A stretch of 35,412 nt of DNA from a virus (IMGVR_UViG_3300013103_000032:1-35412); one strand, 5' to 3'; positions 1-9,086 are shown, counted from the stretch's first letter. Notes: generated by a model not told the origin, from the sequence alone. Program-made: numbers and translations.

Positions 1-837
1 AGAAAAGAAACAACAACAGATCTAGGTATTCTAGAAACTGGTGGGTACGCTACAGGTTTTGCCGTGAACGAAGGCCCACATCTTACAACAGGTAACTATT
101 TATTAGCAGATGTTTATGGTGGTGCACAAGTGTCTCCTTGGACAGGTATGACATTAGAGAAGTTGGCTACACCACAGACAGAGAGCGGATTTGCTGAGGC
201 AGATGGTGACTTTACGTGGGTACTAAATAATACTGAAAACGGTACACTTGATCAATGTGTTGCGTTCTTAGACGCACTTGCGCAGACTGATGATGATATT
301 GATTCAGGCTCTGAGACAGTAACTAACGGTCAAAGAGTTAACGAGTGGTATTCGTATAATGGTGCTGGTCAGGTTGTTACTCAGTCAGGTGCAGATTCAT
401 TAGGGCTATTCATTGAGAATGTTCCTGTAAGTGATGAGCAAAGAATTGTGTTCACAGCAGACGATACAGCTACAAAAACTAGACCATTCTCTGTTGAGCT
501 TGTTGGTGATACTGGTGCGTTAGCACCTACGGATGTTGAAGCTTGGTACCATATGTTTGGTCTTGATGATTTTAACACTGTTAGTGCTATTACAGTACTA
601 AATGCGGGCGGTTCTGCTATTAAAGGGAATGTTGCTGATGACCACATCAATAACAAGATTGTTAATGCCTTCGATTACGATGGTGATACGGTTCTTGGTG
701 ACGCTGCTACAGATAAGGATTGTGTATTCCTTGTTGAAGGTGATGGAACTGTAACTCAGGCTAAGACTGTGTTTACTATTACAAGACAGACAACTGTTGC
801 ATTTGCAGCTATACCGGCTACGGAAAACAACGTTTAG
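1..837 (+). CDS. Virion/tail protein, 5' end outside window (hypothetical)
   Basis: The frame is open from base 1, so the gene starts upstream. A GTG at 64 exists, but nothing marks it as the real start. The visible 278 residues end at a TAG immediately followed by TAA. The sequence is rich in Gly, Thr, Asp and Val in short alternating stretches, typical of beta-rich phage structural proteins. There is no signal peptide or membrane segment. I do not recognise a family. Its place just before a beta-helix tail spike and upstream of the portal suggests a tail or decoration component, which is inference from position only. A hairpin terminator candidate follows 14 bp after the stop. Confidence 0.6.
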   Translation, partial: RKETTTDLGILETGGYATGFAVNEGPHLTTGNYLLADVYGGAQVSPWTGMTLEKLATPQTESGFAEADGDFTWVLNNTENGTLDQCVAFLDALAQTDDDIDSGSETVTNGQRVNEWYSYNGAGQVVTQSGADSLGLFIENVPVSDEQRIVFTADDTATKTRPFSVELVGDTGALAPTDVEAWYHMFGLDDFNTVSAITVLNAGGSAIKGNVADDHINNKIVNAFDYDGDTVLGDAATDKDCVFLVEGDGTVTQAKTVFTITRQTTVAFAAIPATENNV

Positions 838-851
838 TAACTAAGTTTATG

Positions 852-871
852 CAAGACTCCTAGGAGTCTTG
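852..871 (+). terminator. Perfect 20-bp palindrome, candidate terminator
   Basis: The two halves CAAGACTCCT and AGGAGTCTTG are exact reverse complements, giving a hairpin of about 7-8 bp with a small loop. It lies in the 66-bp gap between the truncated gene and the tail spike gene. The following bases (TTCTAAGCTT) are only weakly U-rich, so termination may be partial. It could also be an RNA processing or stability hairpin. Confidence 0.5.
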
Positions 872-903
872 TTCTAAGCTTAATCAGATAAGGAAGGAAT
901 ACA

Positions 904-3060
904 ATGCTTATAGATCATATAGATGCAGAGAATAGACTAATACACTTGTCAGTAGAAACAATGAATATTGCTTGGCATCCTGTGGAATTGTACCAGGAAG
1001 TACGGGCTCTTAGGGTTTCAGATGAGACTCTGCGAGGTTATGACAACTTCATGGAAGGTGCAGGTAATATTAACAAGGGCGGTGGAAAAGCTACTGAAAG
1101 ATACTTTACACTGATGTTTGGGACAAGGATTGTACCTTACGATGAAAGTCATGTTATTGACATCACTGGTACACTTATTACAGATGACGGGTATGAAGGT
1201 GCTTTTTGTTTTGACAAGAGTCACTTAAGTGCCGGTGTGTCAGTGGATATTCAGTACGCACCAAAGCAGGTTGAGGTTATTAACCTTAACTTTGACGACC
1301 TTGTGTACTCGAGTTTTCAAGGCGGAGTATGGGTCGACCCTATAAACGGGTATGAAGACGTAGGTACAGACAACCTTCCTAACGGGAACACGGAGAGACC
1401 TGTTAAGTACGTAGAATTGGCAGTAGAGATTGCGAAAGATAGGGGATTTAGAACAATCCATGTACTTGAAGATATTGAGCTCGGAGAGGGTGTAGACATT
1501 AAAGGCATGAAGCTTATAGGCGTATCTCACTCAAATACGGATTTAACAGTACTTCCTGAATGTGAGTGTCACTTAACTATATTTGAATCGTTTAATATAG
1601 AAGGAACACTTGATGGTGGAAGTGAGATTAGTCGCTGTGTAATAGGAGACCTAGACTTCTTTGAAGGTCACATCCACGATAGTGTACTGAGAGGTGTGGT
1701 GAAACTATCGTCTACTCTTACTGGACATGCAATTCTAGACAACTGTAATGCACTTGATATCGGTAGCCCACCAACACTGGATGTTAATGGCTCGCTGATG
1801 AATGTAACAATGCCACACTGGTCAGGACCGTTGATTATCAGTAATGTAACAGAGGACATTAAAGTTGGACTTGGAGTAGATGCAGGTAAGATAGTGCTAT
1901 TGCCAAGTTGTGTCAATGGACACATTGCTGCATCTGGAGCTGGGAACATGGACAATATGAGTGCTCATGGATGCTTAGTGTCAAACGGACTTACGGACGG
2001 TATCGACATTAATAATATTAAGAGATTAATAGAGTACTTAAGACCTCACCATACAGGTACAGGTAACATGTGGTTCTGGGATCCTATTAACGGCGATGAC
2101 GAATGGGATGGAATGGCCGAAGAGAGGGCCTTTAAGACGTTTGCAAAGACACATGAAGCAGTTGTTGATAATAACCACGACATTATTGCAATAGTGCCAG
2201 GAGACCCATCTGGCGTAACTATTATTAATGAGAAGGTTACCTTTACAAAGAATTATGTATTCATGAGAGGACCAGGTAGAGATGTTATATTTAGGTACAC
2301 TAATGAGACTGTTGGATTTGACATCCAGAGTAATGGTGTAGAACTGTCTGGATTTAGGGTTGAGAATACGACTGATGACTCAACTGCGATACATAGTACT
2401 GGTAAGTTCACTATGGTAAATAATGTATGGCTAGAGAAGTGTGACAGAGGGATGCTGTTTGAAGACCATCACCCTATTATTAGTAACATGAAGATACATA
2501 CACCAAAGTCGTATGCAATGAGATTCCAAGGAGATATATCACACGGAGAGATCACTAACATAACTTGTGGCGGAGCAAGGCAAAACGCAGTAGAAATTGA
2601 TACCACAGCAGCATCTGGTGGGATCAAGATGAGAGATAGTGTACTGACTATGTCGCAGGGTTCGGCAGTATGGCTTGGACCAACTACGAAGAGATTTATG
2701 GCATTCAGTAGTAATATCATTACAAATAATGTGGTTGACTGGACTGACGAGAGTGGTGGAGACGACAACAAGAACTACTCTATGGGTAGCACTGTTGAGA
2801 CTGGACTTGACGAGGACTCACTACATAGTGCCTTAGACTCTTATGAGAATAAGGAAGACTATAAGGCAGATGTGTCTAACTTAGAAGTAGGCTTAAGCGG
2901 AGTACCTGCAGATGTATGGTCATATGTAACTAGAGAATTAACAGTAGCGGCTGGTCTTACTCCTGAACAGGAAGCGAAGTTGGATGAGATTATAACGGAC
3001 ATAAGTGAAGTGCCTACAGCGGTAGAGAATGCGGATGCAACATGGGGCAAGATCATATAA
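904..3060 (+). CDS. Beta-helix tail spike / fibre protein
   Basis: A 718-aa protein whose middle two thirds show the short alternating hydrophobic/polar strands and regular Asn/Gly turns of a right-handed parallel beta-helix, the fold of many phage tail spikes. Two segments, near residues 141 and 390, share the pattern W-x-D-P-I-N-G followed by Arg and an F/V-x-x-aliphatic helix. This resembles the N-terminal cap entry of pectin-lyase-like beta-helices and suggests two helix modules in tandem. The first ~120 residues probably form the attachment domain. The last ~50 are helical, with a PADVW-SYVTREL motif like those near the ends of tail fibre proteins. The start has a good upstream site (AAGGAAGG). 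The stop overlaps the next start (TAATG). Its likely role is host surface binding, possibly with glycan cleavage; no catalytic residues can be assigned. Confidence 0.75.
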   Translation: MLIDHIDAENRLIHLSVETMNIAWHPVELYQEVRALRVSDETLRGYDNFMEGAGNINKGGGKATERYFTLMFGTRIVPYDESHVIDITGTLITDDGYEGAFCFDKSHLSAGVSVDIQYAPKQVEVINLNFDDLVYSSFQGGVWVDPINGYEDVGTDNLPNGNTERPVKYVELAVEIAKDRGFRTIHVLEDIELGEGVDIKGMKLIGVSHSNTDLTVLPECECHLTIFESFNIEGTLDGGSEISRCVIGDLDFFEGHIHDSVLRGVVKLSSTLTGHAILDNCNALDIGSPPTLDVNGSLMNVTMPHWSGPLIISNVTEDIKVGLGVDAGKIVLLPSCVNGHIAASGAGNMDNMSAHGCLVSNGLTDGIDINNIKRLIEYLRPHHTGTGNMWFWDPINGDDEWDGMAEERAFKTFAKTHEAVVDNNHDIIAIVPGDPSGVTIINEKVTFTKNYVFMRGPGRDVIFRYTNETVGFDIQSNGVELSGFRVENTTDDSTAIHSTGKFTMVNNVWLEKCDRGMLFEDHHPIISNMKIHTPKSYAMRFQGDISHGEITNITCGGARQNAVEIDTTAASGGIKMRDSVLTMSQGSAVWLGPTTKRFMAFSSNIITNNVVDWTDESGGDDNKNYSMGSTVETGLDEDSLHSALDSYENKEDYKADVSNLEVGLSGVPADVWSYVTRELTVAAGLTPEQEAKLDEIITDISEVPTAVENADATWGKII

Positions 3061-3332
3061 TGGAAAGCTTCGGAGAGAGACTACTTGAAATGAGTACGCT
3101 CTTCAGTGGGAACACTGCGAGAGATCATTTCTTGAACGTGAGTAAGCCTGATGAGGTCTACCTGGAAGGTGAGAAGGAAATCTATATAGACTCTCATAAG
3201 TACATCTCCGGTAGGGTTTATCTTGTATCAACTGAAGGGTCTGTAGAAGTAGCAGGTGCGTCAGGTGGAATAGATATAATGGAAACAAGTGGAAGTATAG
3301 TACCCCGTAGCATAGACGGCGATATTGAATAA
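3060..3332 (+). CDS. Hypothetical 90-aa protein after tail spike
   Basis: I chose the ATG at 3060 because it shares its A with the spike gene's TAA stop (TAATG), a junction type repeated throughout this genome. An in-frame ATG at 3042 would add six residues and a 19-base overlap. The product is small, with a polar N-terminus and a beta-rich middle (YLEGEKEIYIDSHKYISGRVYLV) that ends in Gly/Ser-rich sequence. No family is recognised. Tight coupling to the spike suggests a tail accessory or spike-associated protein. Confidence 0.55.
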   Translation: MESFGERLLEMSTLFSGNTARDHFLNVSKPDEVYLEGEKEIYIDSHKYISGRVYLVSTEGSVEVAGASGGIDIMETSGSIVPRSIDGDIE

Positions 3333-3343
3333 AAGGAATAAGA

Positions 3344-3766
3344 ATGGCAAAAGAATTAGTAAGTGCAGACGTAGAGAGACCGGCAGGGGATACATTCCCA
3401 AGTAAGTCAACAATCAAAGTAAATGGAGTTCCCATAGACCTTACGGACTGGGATGTGGACCTTAGGTATATGAAGGACGACGTAGAGTGGGTAATCAACT
3501 GTATTGCCACTGACGTGAAAGGTGGTAGAGTAAGTATCTATCCTCATGGGCGAACTAGAGCGGAAGCAGATGCATCAGGGACTAGATTATCACCTGAGGA
3601 TTATGTCATGACAGGTTTGACAGGTGCAAATCAAGTATGGGATGAGGACGAAGCGAATGCGAAGTATCCTTTCTATCTAGTGCGGACTAGGCTGTTCGAT
3701 GGGTATCTTGAAGAGATGACACACAATTCGGGGAGCATACAATTGGCGGCACGCTATCTAAGCTAA
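3344..3766 (+). CDS. Tail accessory protein, BppU-N-like (tentative)
   Basis: A 140-aa protein starting 11 bp after the previous stop, with an AAAGGAATAAG site. Residues ~15-60 read as a beta-sandwich opening, with GDTFPSK, IKVNGVPIDLTDWDVDLRYMKDD and then a strand-rich segment. This resembles the N-terminal domain found in phage baseplate upper proteins and many small tail-adaptor proteins, where a 'PiDL' turn precedes paired strands. That resemblance is by eye only. The position after the tail spike fits an adaptor or chaperone for the spike. The protein ends 8 bp before a promoter-like element. Confidence 0.5.
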   Translation: MAKELVSADVERPAGDTFPSKSTIKVNGVPIDLTDWDVDLRYMKDDVEWVINCIATDVKGGRVSIYPHGRTRAEADASGTRLSPEDYVMTGLTGANQVWDEDEANAKYPFYLVRTRLFDGYLEEMTHNSGSIQLAARYLS

Positions 3767-3773
3767 GTCAAGC

Positions 3774-3795
3774 TTAAGCAAGACTGAGGTATACT
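3774..3795 (+). promoter_or_regulatory. Promoter-like element TTAAGC-N10-TATACT
   Basis: TTAAGC at 3774-3779 is followed by exactly ten bases ending in GG and then TATACT, in the 70-bp gap before the HNH endonuclease and portal genes. The same arrangement occurs at 7168, 10573, 11896, 16195 and 19055, and on the minus strand at 29928. No consensus sigma-70 -35 box sits 17 bp upstream of the -10-like hexamer. Confidence 0.55.
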
Positions 3796-3836
3796 ACAGA
3801 CATATAACTATAATATATGAGGTAATAGGTGAATAA

Positions 3837-4547
3837 ATGAATACTAACGACGAAACCGTAGAGCTATATAAGTGTAACACATGTAATGAGTTACTCCCAG
3901 CGAGCTGCTACCCACTACGCAAAGAGAAGCCAAGAGGTAAGTGTAAAAAGTGTGTAGCACACATAGGTAAGCTGCGTAGAGCTGGTAAACAAGAAGAGAT
4001 AGTAGCACTATACGTAAAGAGGGAAATCCCGGACTACACCCTAGATAAAGAGTGTAAAGTTTGTGGTATAGTTAAACCTGCAGAGGAATACCCAAAGAAT
4101 GGACACAGACGTAAAAATACGTGTAAGAGCTGCGCTAGTATACGTACTAAAAAGTATAGAGATAATAAAGAAGCGTATGGTGATATAACAGAAGAGTTTA
4201 ACTGTAGGAGTTGTGACATACTAATAACACCAGGGGAAGTCTATATACAGAATAAACGAACTAATCAACCGTGTACACAATGTAAAGATTGCTACTTCGC
4301 AGATGTTAACAATAGAAAAGCTAGAAGACGTGTAAAAATAAAAGAGTCTAGGCAAGTAAATACTGTAGATGAAGAGGCTAGAATTAGAGAGATATATCGG
4401 CAGTGTAAAAAACTAAATAAATCAGGTACGACTAAGTATGAGGTAGATCATGTCAAACCACTTAGTAAGGGTGGAGCTCATCATCCAGACAATCTACAAA
4501 TACTAACTGCTAAAGAGAATAGGTCTAAGGGTAATAAATATGAATAA
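3837..4547 (+). CDS. HNH homing-type endonuclease with zinc-ribbon repeats
   Basis: A 236-aa protein that probably nicks or cuts double-stranded DNA as a free-standing homing endonuclease. The N-terminal half carries cysteine-pair modules (CNTC...CKKC, CKVC...CKSC, CRSC...CKDC) typical of zinc-binding modules. The C-terminal ~35 residues contain the HNH core: VDHVKPLSKGG, then HHPDNLQIL and the final basic ENRSKGNK. The VDH and N residues expected of the family are present. The gene sits immediately before the portal gene and overlaps its first 8 bases. That fits an intergenic homing endonuclease placed beside a conserved structural gene. Its target is not known. The tract of AAT repeats at the junction may be a scar of insertion. 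Confidence 0.85.
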   Translation: MNTNDETVELYKCNTCNELLPASCYPLRKEKPRGKCKKCVAHIGKLRRAGKQEEIVALYVKREIPDYTLDKECKVCGIVKPAEEYPKNGHRRKNTCKSCASIRTKKYRDNKEAYGDITEEFNCRSCDILITPGEVYIQNKRTNQPCTQCKDCYFADVNNRKARRRVKIKESRQVNTVDEEARIREIYRQCKKLNKSGTTKYEVDHVKPLSKGGAHHPDNLQILTAKENRSKGNKYE

Positions 4548-6720
4548 TAATAATAATAATAACAGTAATAATAGAGTCTATGGCTATCCAAAGTTAACAG
4601 CATGGCCGTTTGAGCCTTCTTTCAAGGAACTGAGTACAGACTTGACAGAAGCAGACAGTAGTAGACAGACACAGATAGACAAGATCGTTCAGTATCGGGA
4701 AGATATGGATGGTGGGAAGCCTATCAGTAACACTGTACGGAGCAAAGGGAAGTCAACACAGAGACCTCTTGTTATTCGTAAGCAAGCAGAATGGGCATAT
4801 CCAGTTATGGAAGAGCCTTTCTTAAGTACACAGGATATGTTCATCATTCAACCAAGAGGAAGAGATGATGAAGATGCAGCGAAGCAGAATGGAATGTTAC
4901 TGAACTGGTTCATGAGTACGAAGATCAATAAGAGTGCCTTTATAAGTGAGATGGTTCGAACTTTATATGACGAAGGAACTGTAATTGTTAAGGACGGATG
5001 GACTGTAGAAGAGGAAGAAGTAGAGGTAGAAGAGATTGTACCTGTATATGGAACACCTGAAGAGTCTTTAGTGGCTCTACAACAACAAGTTCAAGCTGGC
5101 CAAATTGACGAAGCGCAAGCTCAAGCAATGATGGAAATGGGTGAACCTGTTCAGATTGGCGAAGAGACTGTAATGAGAGTGGAAACTAGAACTGTAAGTA
5201 ATCATCCAACTCTAGAGGTTGTGGACAATACGAATATCATCGTTGATCCAACTTGTGATGGGGAGATAAGCAGAGCACAGTTCATTATACATGAGTATGA
5301 GACAGACTATGCAACTCTTAGAAGTCAGAAGTATGACCCTAAGACGAAGACAGGAATATATAAGAATCTTAGTAAAGTAAGATTCGAATCTGAGAAAGAT
5401 AATCCTTATGGAGATTATGACTCAACAGAGAAGACATCGTTCTTCTTTCAAGATAAGCCTAGAGCGAAAGTAAAGGCATATGAGTATTGGGGATATTGGG
5501 ATATTGATGGTAGAGGGGGATTAACTCCTATCGTTGCAACATGGATTGGCGAAGTGATGGTCAGACTAGAGAAGAATCCTTATAGTCATCAAGAACTTCC
5601 TTTCTCAGTAGCAAGATATATGCCAAGAAAGAAAGAATTCTGGGGTCAACCAGATGGAGAACTTCTTAAAGAGAATCAAGAGACAATAGGAATATACACA
5701 AGAGCAATGCACGACCAGACTATAACGAATGCGTTAGGTCAGAAATTAGTGGATGAGACTCTATTTAATAGTCCGAGTCAGTGGCAAGCATTCCAAAAAG
5801 GGAATGATGCAAGATTTAGACCAGGAGCGAACCCAGACACAATGATCTGGAAGAGTAAGATAGAACCTATAGACAAGTCTGCCTTTGATATGATTAACTT
5901 CCAGAGAGCGGATGCAGAGAGTATTATTGGAAAGAAAGCCTTCGGAGAAGGTATAAGTGGAGCCTCACTTGGCTCATCTGTGGGTGGAATCAGGTCAGCA
6001 ATGGATGCAACGAGTAAGAGAAATCTTGGAGTTCTTAGACGAATCAGTGATGAGTTACTACGGAACCTGGCGAGACATATGCTTGTGAATGCACAAGAGT
6101 TCTTAGACGAAGAGACTGTAGTTAGACTAAGTGATGGAGAATTTGTAGACATCCTTAAGCAAGACTTACAAATGGAGTTCGACCTTAGAGTGGACATAAA
6201 TACACCTGAGAAGGAACAAGAAGTAAGTGACAAGATCGCATTCATGTATCAGACAATGAGTAATGACCAACCTTCTGAGTTACAGAAGATAATGATGAAG
6301 AAATGGGCGACTGTAAATAAGATGCCTGACATCGTTAAGGACATAGACGAAATGCCTGAACCTGAACCATCTCCAGAAGAGATTAAGATGCAACAAATGC
6401 AAATGCAGATTATGGAACTTGACATAGAATTAAAGATGGCAGAATTAGCGAAAGTTGTAAAAGAGACAGAGAAGATAGACGCAAATATCTCAGAGACAAT
6501 CTTAAGAACTCAAGATAATCAAGACAAGAAAGCAAGTACGGCGAATGTACAGAATGCACAAGCAGAGAAGATCAGAAGTGAGCAAGATGAGCTGGATGCA
6601 CGCTTTATCGAGCATAGGAGCGGAAGAGTTCGAGAGAAGGAGCTTCAAGATAAGGCGATGGACTTCGAAGCACAGGCAGCAATAGCAGAGCAAACAAAAA
6701 CAAAAGAAGGAAATAAATAA
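4540..6720 (+). CDS. Portal protein
   Basis: A 726-aa protein that should form the dodecameric DNA gate at the capsid vertex. Evidence is its size and composition. A long mixed alpha/beta body includes WAYPVMEEPFLSTQDMFIIQPRGRDDE, and the family-typical core ELPFSVARYMPRKKEFWGQPDGELLKENQETIGIYTRAMHD, where podovirus portals of the N4/P22-like type have their clip and stem. The C-terminal ~110 residues are a Met/Gln/Glu-rich coiled coil, as in barrel-forming portals. It lies upstream of scaffold and major capsid genes, the usual head-gene order. The first 12 residues are MNNNNNNNSNNR, a low-complexity Asn tract. The start overlaps the end of the HNH gene, and the stop overlaps the next start (TAATG). 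Confidence 0.85.
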   Translation: MNNNNNNNSNNRVYGYPKLTAWPFEPSFKELSTDLTEADSSRQTQIDKIVQYREDMDGGKPISNTVRSKGKSTQRPLVIRKQAEWAYPVMEEPFLSTQDMFIIQPRGRDDEDAAKQNGMLLNWFMSTKINKSAFISEMVRTLYDEGTVIVKDGWTVEEEEVEVEEIVPVYGTPEESLVALQQQVQAGQIDEAQAQAMMEMGEPVQIGEETVMRVETRTVSNHPTLEVVDNTNIIVDPTCDGEISRAQFIIHEYETDYATLRSQKYDPKTKTGIYKNLSKVRFESEKDNPYGDYDSTEKTSFFFQDKPRAKVKAYEYWGYWDIDGRGGLTPIVATWIGEVMVRLEKNPYSHQELPFSVARYMPRKKEFWGQPDGELLKENQETIGIYTRAMHDQTITNALGQKLVDETLFNSPSQWQAFQKGNDARFRPGANPDTMIWKSKIEPIDKSAFDMINFQRADAESIIGKKAFGEGISGASLGSSVGGIRSAMDATSKRNLGVLRRISDELLRNLARHMLVNAQEFLDEETVVRLSDGEFVDILKQDLQMEFDLRVDINTPEKEQEVSDKIAFMYQTMSNDQPSELQKIMMKKWATVNKMPDIVKDIDEMPEPEPSPEEIKMQQMQMQIMELDIELKMAELAKVVKETEKIDANISETILRTQDNQDKKASTANVQNAQAEKIRSEQDELDARFIEHRSGRVREKELQDKAMDFEAQAAIAEQTKTKEGNK
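4543..4573 (+). repeat. (AAT)n microsatellite encoding poly-Asn at portal N-terminus
   Basis: Six AAT codons, then AAC AGT AAT AAT, directly follow the portal start codon and encode Asn7-Ser-Asn2. The tract begins inside the overlap with the HNH gene, whose TAA stop is read from the same repeat. Such a tract can vary by slippage in steps of one residue without disturbing the portal frame. Confidence 0.9.
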
Positions 6721-7160
6721 TGGATAATCCATACATGCAAGCACCTAACGGTGACAAGTCAGTGGCAGATGAGAATCTGTCTCTGAAAAGACAGAACAGA
6801 GACATGCAACTAGCAGGTGAACAACTTCAAGGGGAGAATGGAAGACTTATGAATGAGCGAGACGAACTTGCGAGTGCTATGGCCAACCCTGGAGTAGATG
6901 CAAATGTGGGTGGACTAAGACAACCTGCTATGGACAGAGGTCCTCAAATGAGTCCTGAAGAGGCGGTAGCCGACGCAATTGTTACTCAGGGTATAGATCC
7001 AAATGAACTTCATCAGATGATGGTCGAAGGTGGTCAAGACCCTGAACAAGCAGGAATGTTAATAGGGACAGTATTGCAGCAGGTCCAAGAAGCCGAGATG
7101 GCTCAGGCTGATTCTAATGAAGCAGTAAATAGGTACTCTTTAAGTCAATTAGGTAGATAA
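6720..7160 (+). CDS. Hypothetical head-region protein, 146 aa
   Basis: It starts at the ATG that shares a base with the portal stop (TAATG). Residues ~20-55 predict a coiled coil (SLKRQNRDMQLAGEQLQGENGRLMNERDELASAM). The C-terminal half has Gln/Asp/Glu-rich helices (MSPEEAVADAIV, DPNELHQMMVEGG). It is soluble, with no Cys and no membrane segment. I recognise no family. Strict coupling to the portal and its place before the scaffold-like gene suggest a portal-associated or assembly factor. Confidence 0.65.
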   Translation: MDNPYMQAPNGDKSVADENLSLKRQNRDMQLAGEQLQGENGRLMNERDELASAMANPGVDANVGGLRQPAMDRGPQMSPEEAVADAIVTQGIDPNELHQMMVEGGQDPEQAGMLIGTVLQQVQEAEMAQADSNEAVNRYSLSQLGR

Positions 7161-7167
7161 GCTACCT

Positions 7168-7189
7168 TTAAGCAAGAGTAGTATATAAT
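7168..7189 (+). promoter_or_regulatory. Promoter-like element TTAAGC-N10-TATAAT
   Basis: TTAAGC at 7168-7173, a 10-base spacer and a perfect TATAAT at 7184-7189, in the 119-bp gap after the 146-aa gene. It would drive the 134-aa, scaffold and capsid genes. The leader of about 85 bases contains GGCAATGTGCACGTAG (7239-7254), echoed in the leader at 11,976. Confidence 0.65.
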
Positions 7190-7279
7190 ACTTCTAATAG
7201 ACCAACAAGTAGACGTCTAAAAACTCTATCTAATATAAGGCAATGTGCACGTAGTGTAGTAACCTAAAGGACAGCGGCA

Positions 7280-7684
7280 ATGACTAAAGACAACCGGGAC
7301 TTAGAAATAGAGGCTATAGACAAAAGAATAGCTGCTATACAGGACGACAAAGAGCAGATCAAGAAGTATGCAGAAGTAGCAAAGGCATTAGAAGTAATGT
7401 GTGCAACTGATGAATATAAGCTTGTAATTGAACAGGTATTCCTTAAGGAAGAGACAGAGAACATGATGGACCTATTAAGCGGGGACAGCCAGTTACAAGA
7501 CTCAGACGTAGAAGGTATTAACAAGATACTAAGTGTTGTTAGAGGATTTAAATCTTTTATTAAGAACACGAAAGAACTTGGAGATGATGTACAAGATAGA
7601 TTATCAATATGTGATGCTCGTATAGCAGAAGAGAAAGTATATAGAGATGAAGTATTCAAGAACGAAGGAGAGCTAGATGGCTAA
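7280..7684 (+). CDS. Hypothetical coiled-coil protein, 134 aa
   Basis: A highly charged, mostly helical protein. The first 30 residues (RDLEIEAIDKRIAAIQDD) have a clear heptad-like pattern, and a second helical stretch covers residues ~90-130. It has no recognised domain and no membrane segment. The start follows an AAAGGA site 9 bases upstream. The last 8 bases overlap the start of the acidic scaffold-like gene. Position and small helical character suggest a capsid assembly or head-completion helper; this is inference. Confidence 0.6.
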   Translation: MTKDNRDLEIEAIDKRIAAIQDDKEQIKKYAEVAKALEVMCATDEYKLVIEQVFLKEETENMMDLLSGDSQLQDSDVEGINKILSVVRGFKSFIKNTKELGDDVQDRLSICDARIAEEKVYRDEVFKNEGELDG

Positions 7685-9086
7685 CCAGGAAGTAGAATAC
7701 GAAACAGAAATGGATAGACTAGACGCTCTTATGAGTGGAGAGTTAAAGCTGGAGCATGAAGCTCCGGAAGACGAAGATTACAACGATGAGGACACTGATC
7801 AATCAAACGAATCAGATACTGAAGATGACAACGACGAAGCAGAAACGAATGACCAGAATGACGAGGACGGTAGTGAGACTGAAGAAGATGACGAAGACAG
7901 TACTGATGACGAGGATGAAGAACACACTCAAGTAGAAGACGGTAATTCAGAAACTGAAGACGAGGAAGAGTCGGACGAAACAGCGGAAGCTAATGAAGCC
8001 AAAGACGAAGGTGAAGACAGTACAGAAACAGCAGGTTCAGAAGAAGATTCGAGTGACGGTTCGGATACGGAAGATGAAGAAGGTACAGATACAGTTGATT
8101 ACAAAAAAGAATATGAGACATTACAGGAAACTAGTAAGGCTCATAAGGACTTCTACGACAAGGTGACTTCAGAATTTACTGCCAATGGAAAGACTATGAA
8201 AGGATTTACAGACCCAGAGAAAGTGATCCAGAGTCAACAAATGGCAGCAGGTTTTAGTGAGAAGATGAGTGGCTTTAAGCCGTACAGACCTTATATGGAC
8301 ACTATCAAGAAACAAGGTTGGTTAGAAGACCCATCGAAGTTTGATATGGCAGTGAACCTTATGAATAAGGATCCAGAGGCAATAAAGCAACTTATCAAAG
8401 ATAGTGAGTTAGATATAGACGACTTAAGTCTATCTATGGATGACATAAACTATAATGGTCAGACGCATACAGCGAGTACGGCCGAGGTTGCGTTAGATGA
8501 CGTAATGTCAAGTGCTAGAGCACATGGTGTTGAAGACAGGATGGTACAAGCTTTAAGTGGAAGTTGGAAAGAGGATGGAAGTCTAATGGAAATCCTTGAT
8601 AATCCAGCTGACGCAGAAGGACTTGTGAACCACATGGTCGAAGACGTCGATGGCAATAGTATTTATAAAGATATTCAAGCTAGGGTTAGTGAGAGACTAA
8701 GAACCGACTACGCAGGTAGCTTTTCAACTAAGAACTCACTAGCACAGTACAGAGCGGCAGCAAGTGAGCTTGAGAACGAGTATCGAGAATCTGTTAAGCA
8801 GGGTAAACTGGATGGGATAAAGACTGCGCAAGCAGCTAAGTCTCAGAGAGTTGAAGACGAGAAAGTGAAGATAGAACAGGCCAGAGTAGAACGTGAGTAT
8901 AAAGCGAACGTTGAGAAAGAGGCGAGTAAAGTAAGTTCGGCTAGAAACAAAGCTGCAAGTGTAAGTAAGCCAAAGAGGAAGACTAAGGCAAAGCCTAAGT
9001 TTGACCCTATAGACAAGTCACAATCATTAGAGGGTGATGCGTTGATGGAGTACTTTAACAAGCAGATTCTTGGCAAGAACTACTAG
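7677..9086 (+). CDS. Acidic scaffold-like capsid assembly protein
   Basis: A 469-aa protein directly upstream of the major capsid gene. Residues ~20-140 are an extreme acidic tract dominated by Asp, Glu, Ser and Thr, with almost no hydrophobic residues. Residues ~140-270 are a mixed folded region, and ~350-440 form a long charged helix (VKIEQARVEREYKANVEKEASK). The C-terminus is strongly basic (KPKRKTKAKPKF) before a short helix. Acidic body, coiled coil, basic capsid-binding tail and position before the capsid gene are the usual signature of a tailed-phage scaffolding protein. In N4 the gene next to the capsid gene is annotated variously, so the function is inferred. The start overlaps the previous gene by 8 bases, and the capsid gene begins 26 bp after the stop. 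Confidence 0.65.
   Translation: MANQEVEYETEMDRLDALMSGELKLEHEAPEDEDYNDEDTDQSNESDTEDDNDEAETNDQNDEDGSETEEDDEDSTDDEDEEHTQVEDGNSETEDEEESDETAEANEAKDEGEDSTETAGSEEDSSDGSDTEDEEGTDTVDYKKEYETLQETSKAHKDFYDKVTSEFTANGKTMKGFTDPEKVIQSQQMAAGFSEKMSGFKPYRPYMDTIKKQGWLEDPSKFDMAVNLMNKDPEAIKQLIKDSELDIDDLSLSMDDINYNGQTHTASTAEVALDDVMSSARAHGVEDRMVQALSGSWKEDGSLMEILDNPADAEGLVNHMVEDVDGNSIYKDIQARVSERLRTDYAGSFSTKNSLAQYRAAASELENEYRESVKQGKLDGIKTAQAAKSQRVEDEKVKIEQARVEREYKANVEKEASKVSSARNKAASVSKPKRKTKAKPKFDPIDKSQSLEGDALMEYFNKQILGKNY

Noticed and set aside
64-66. GTG at 64 as the start of the first gene
   Set aside because: The same frame is open back to base 1 with similar composition and there is no ribosome site before the GTG, so the gene is better read as truncated by the window edge.
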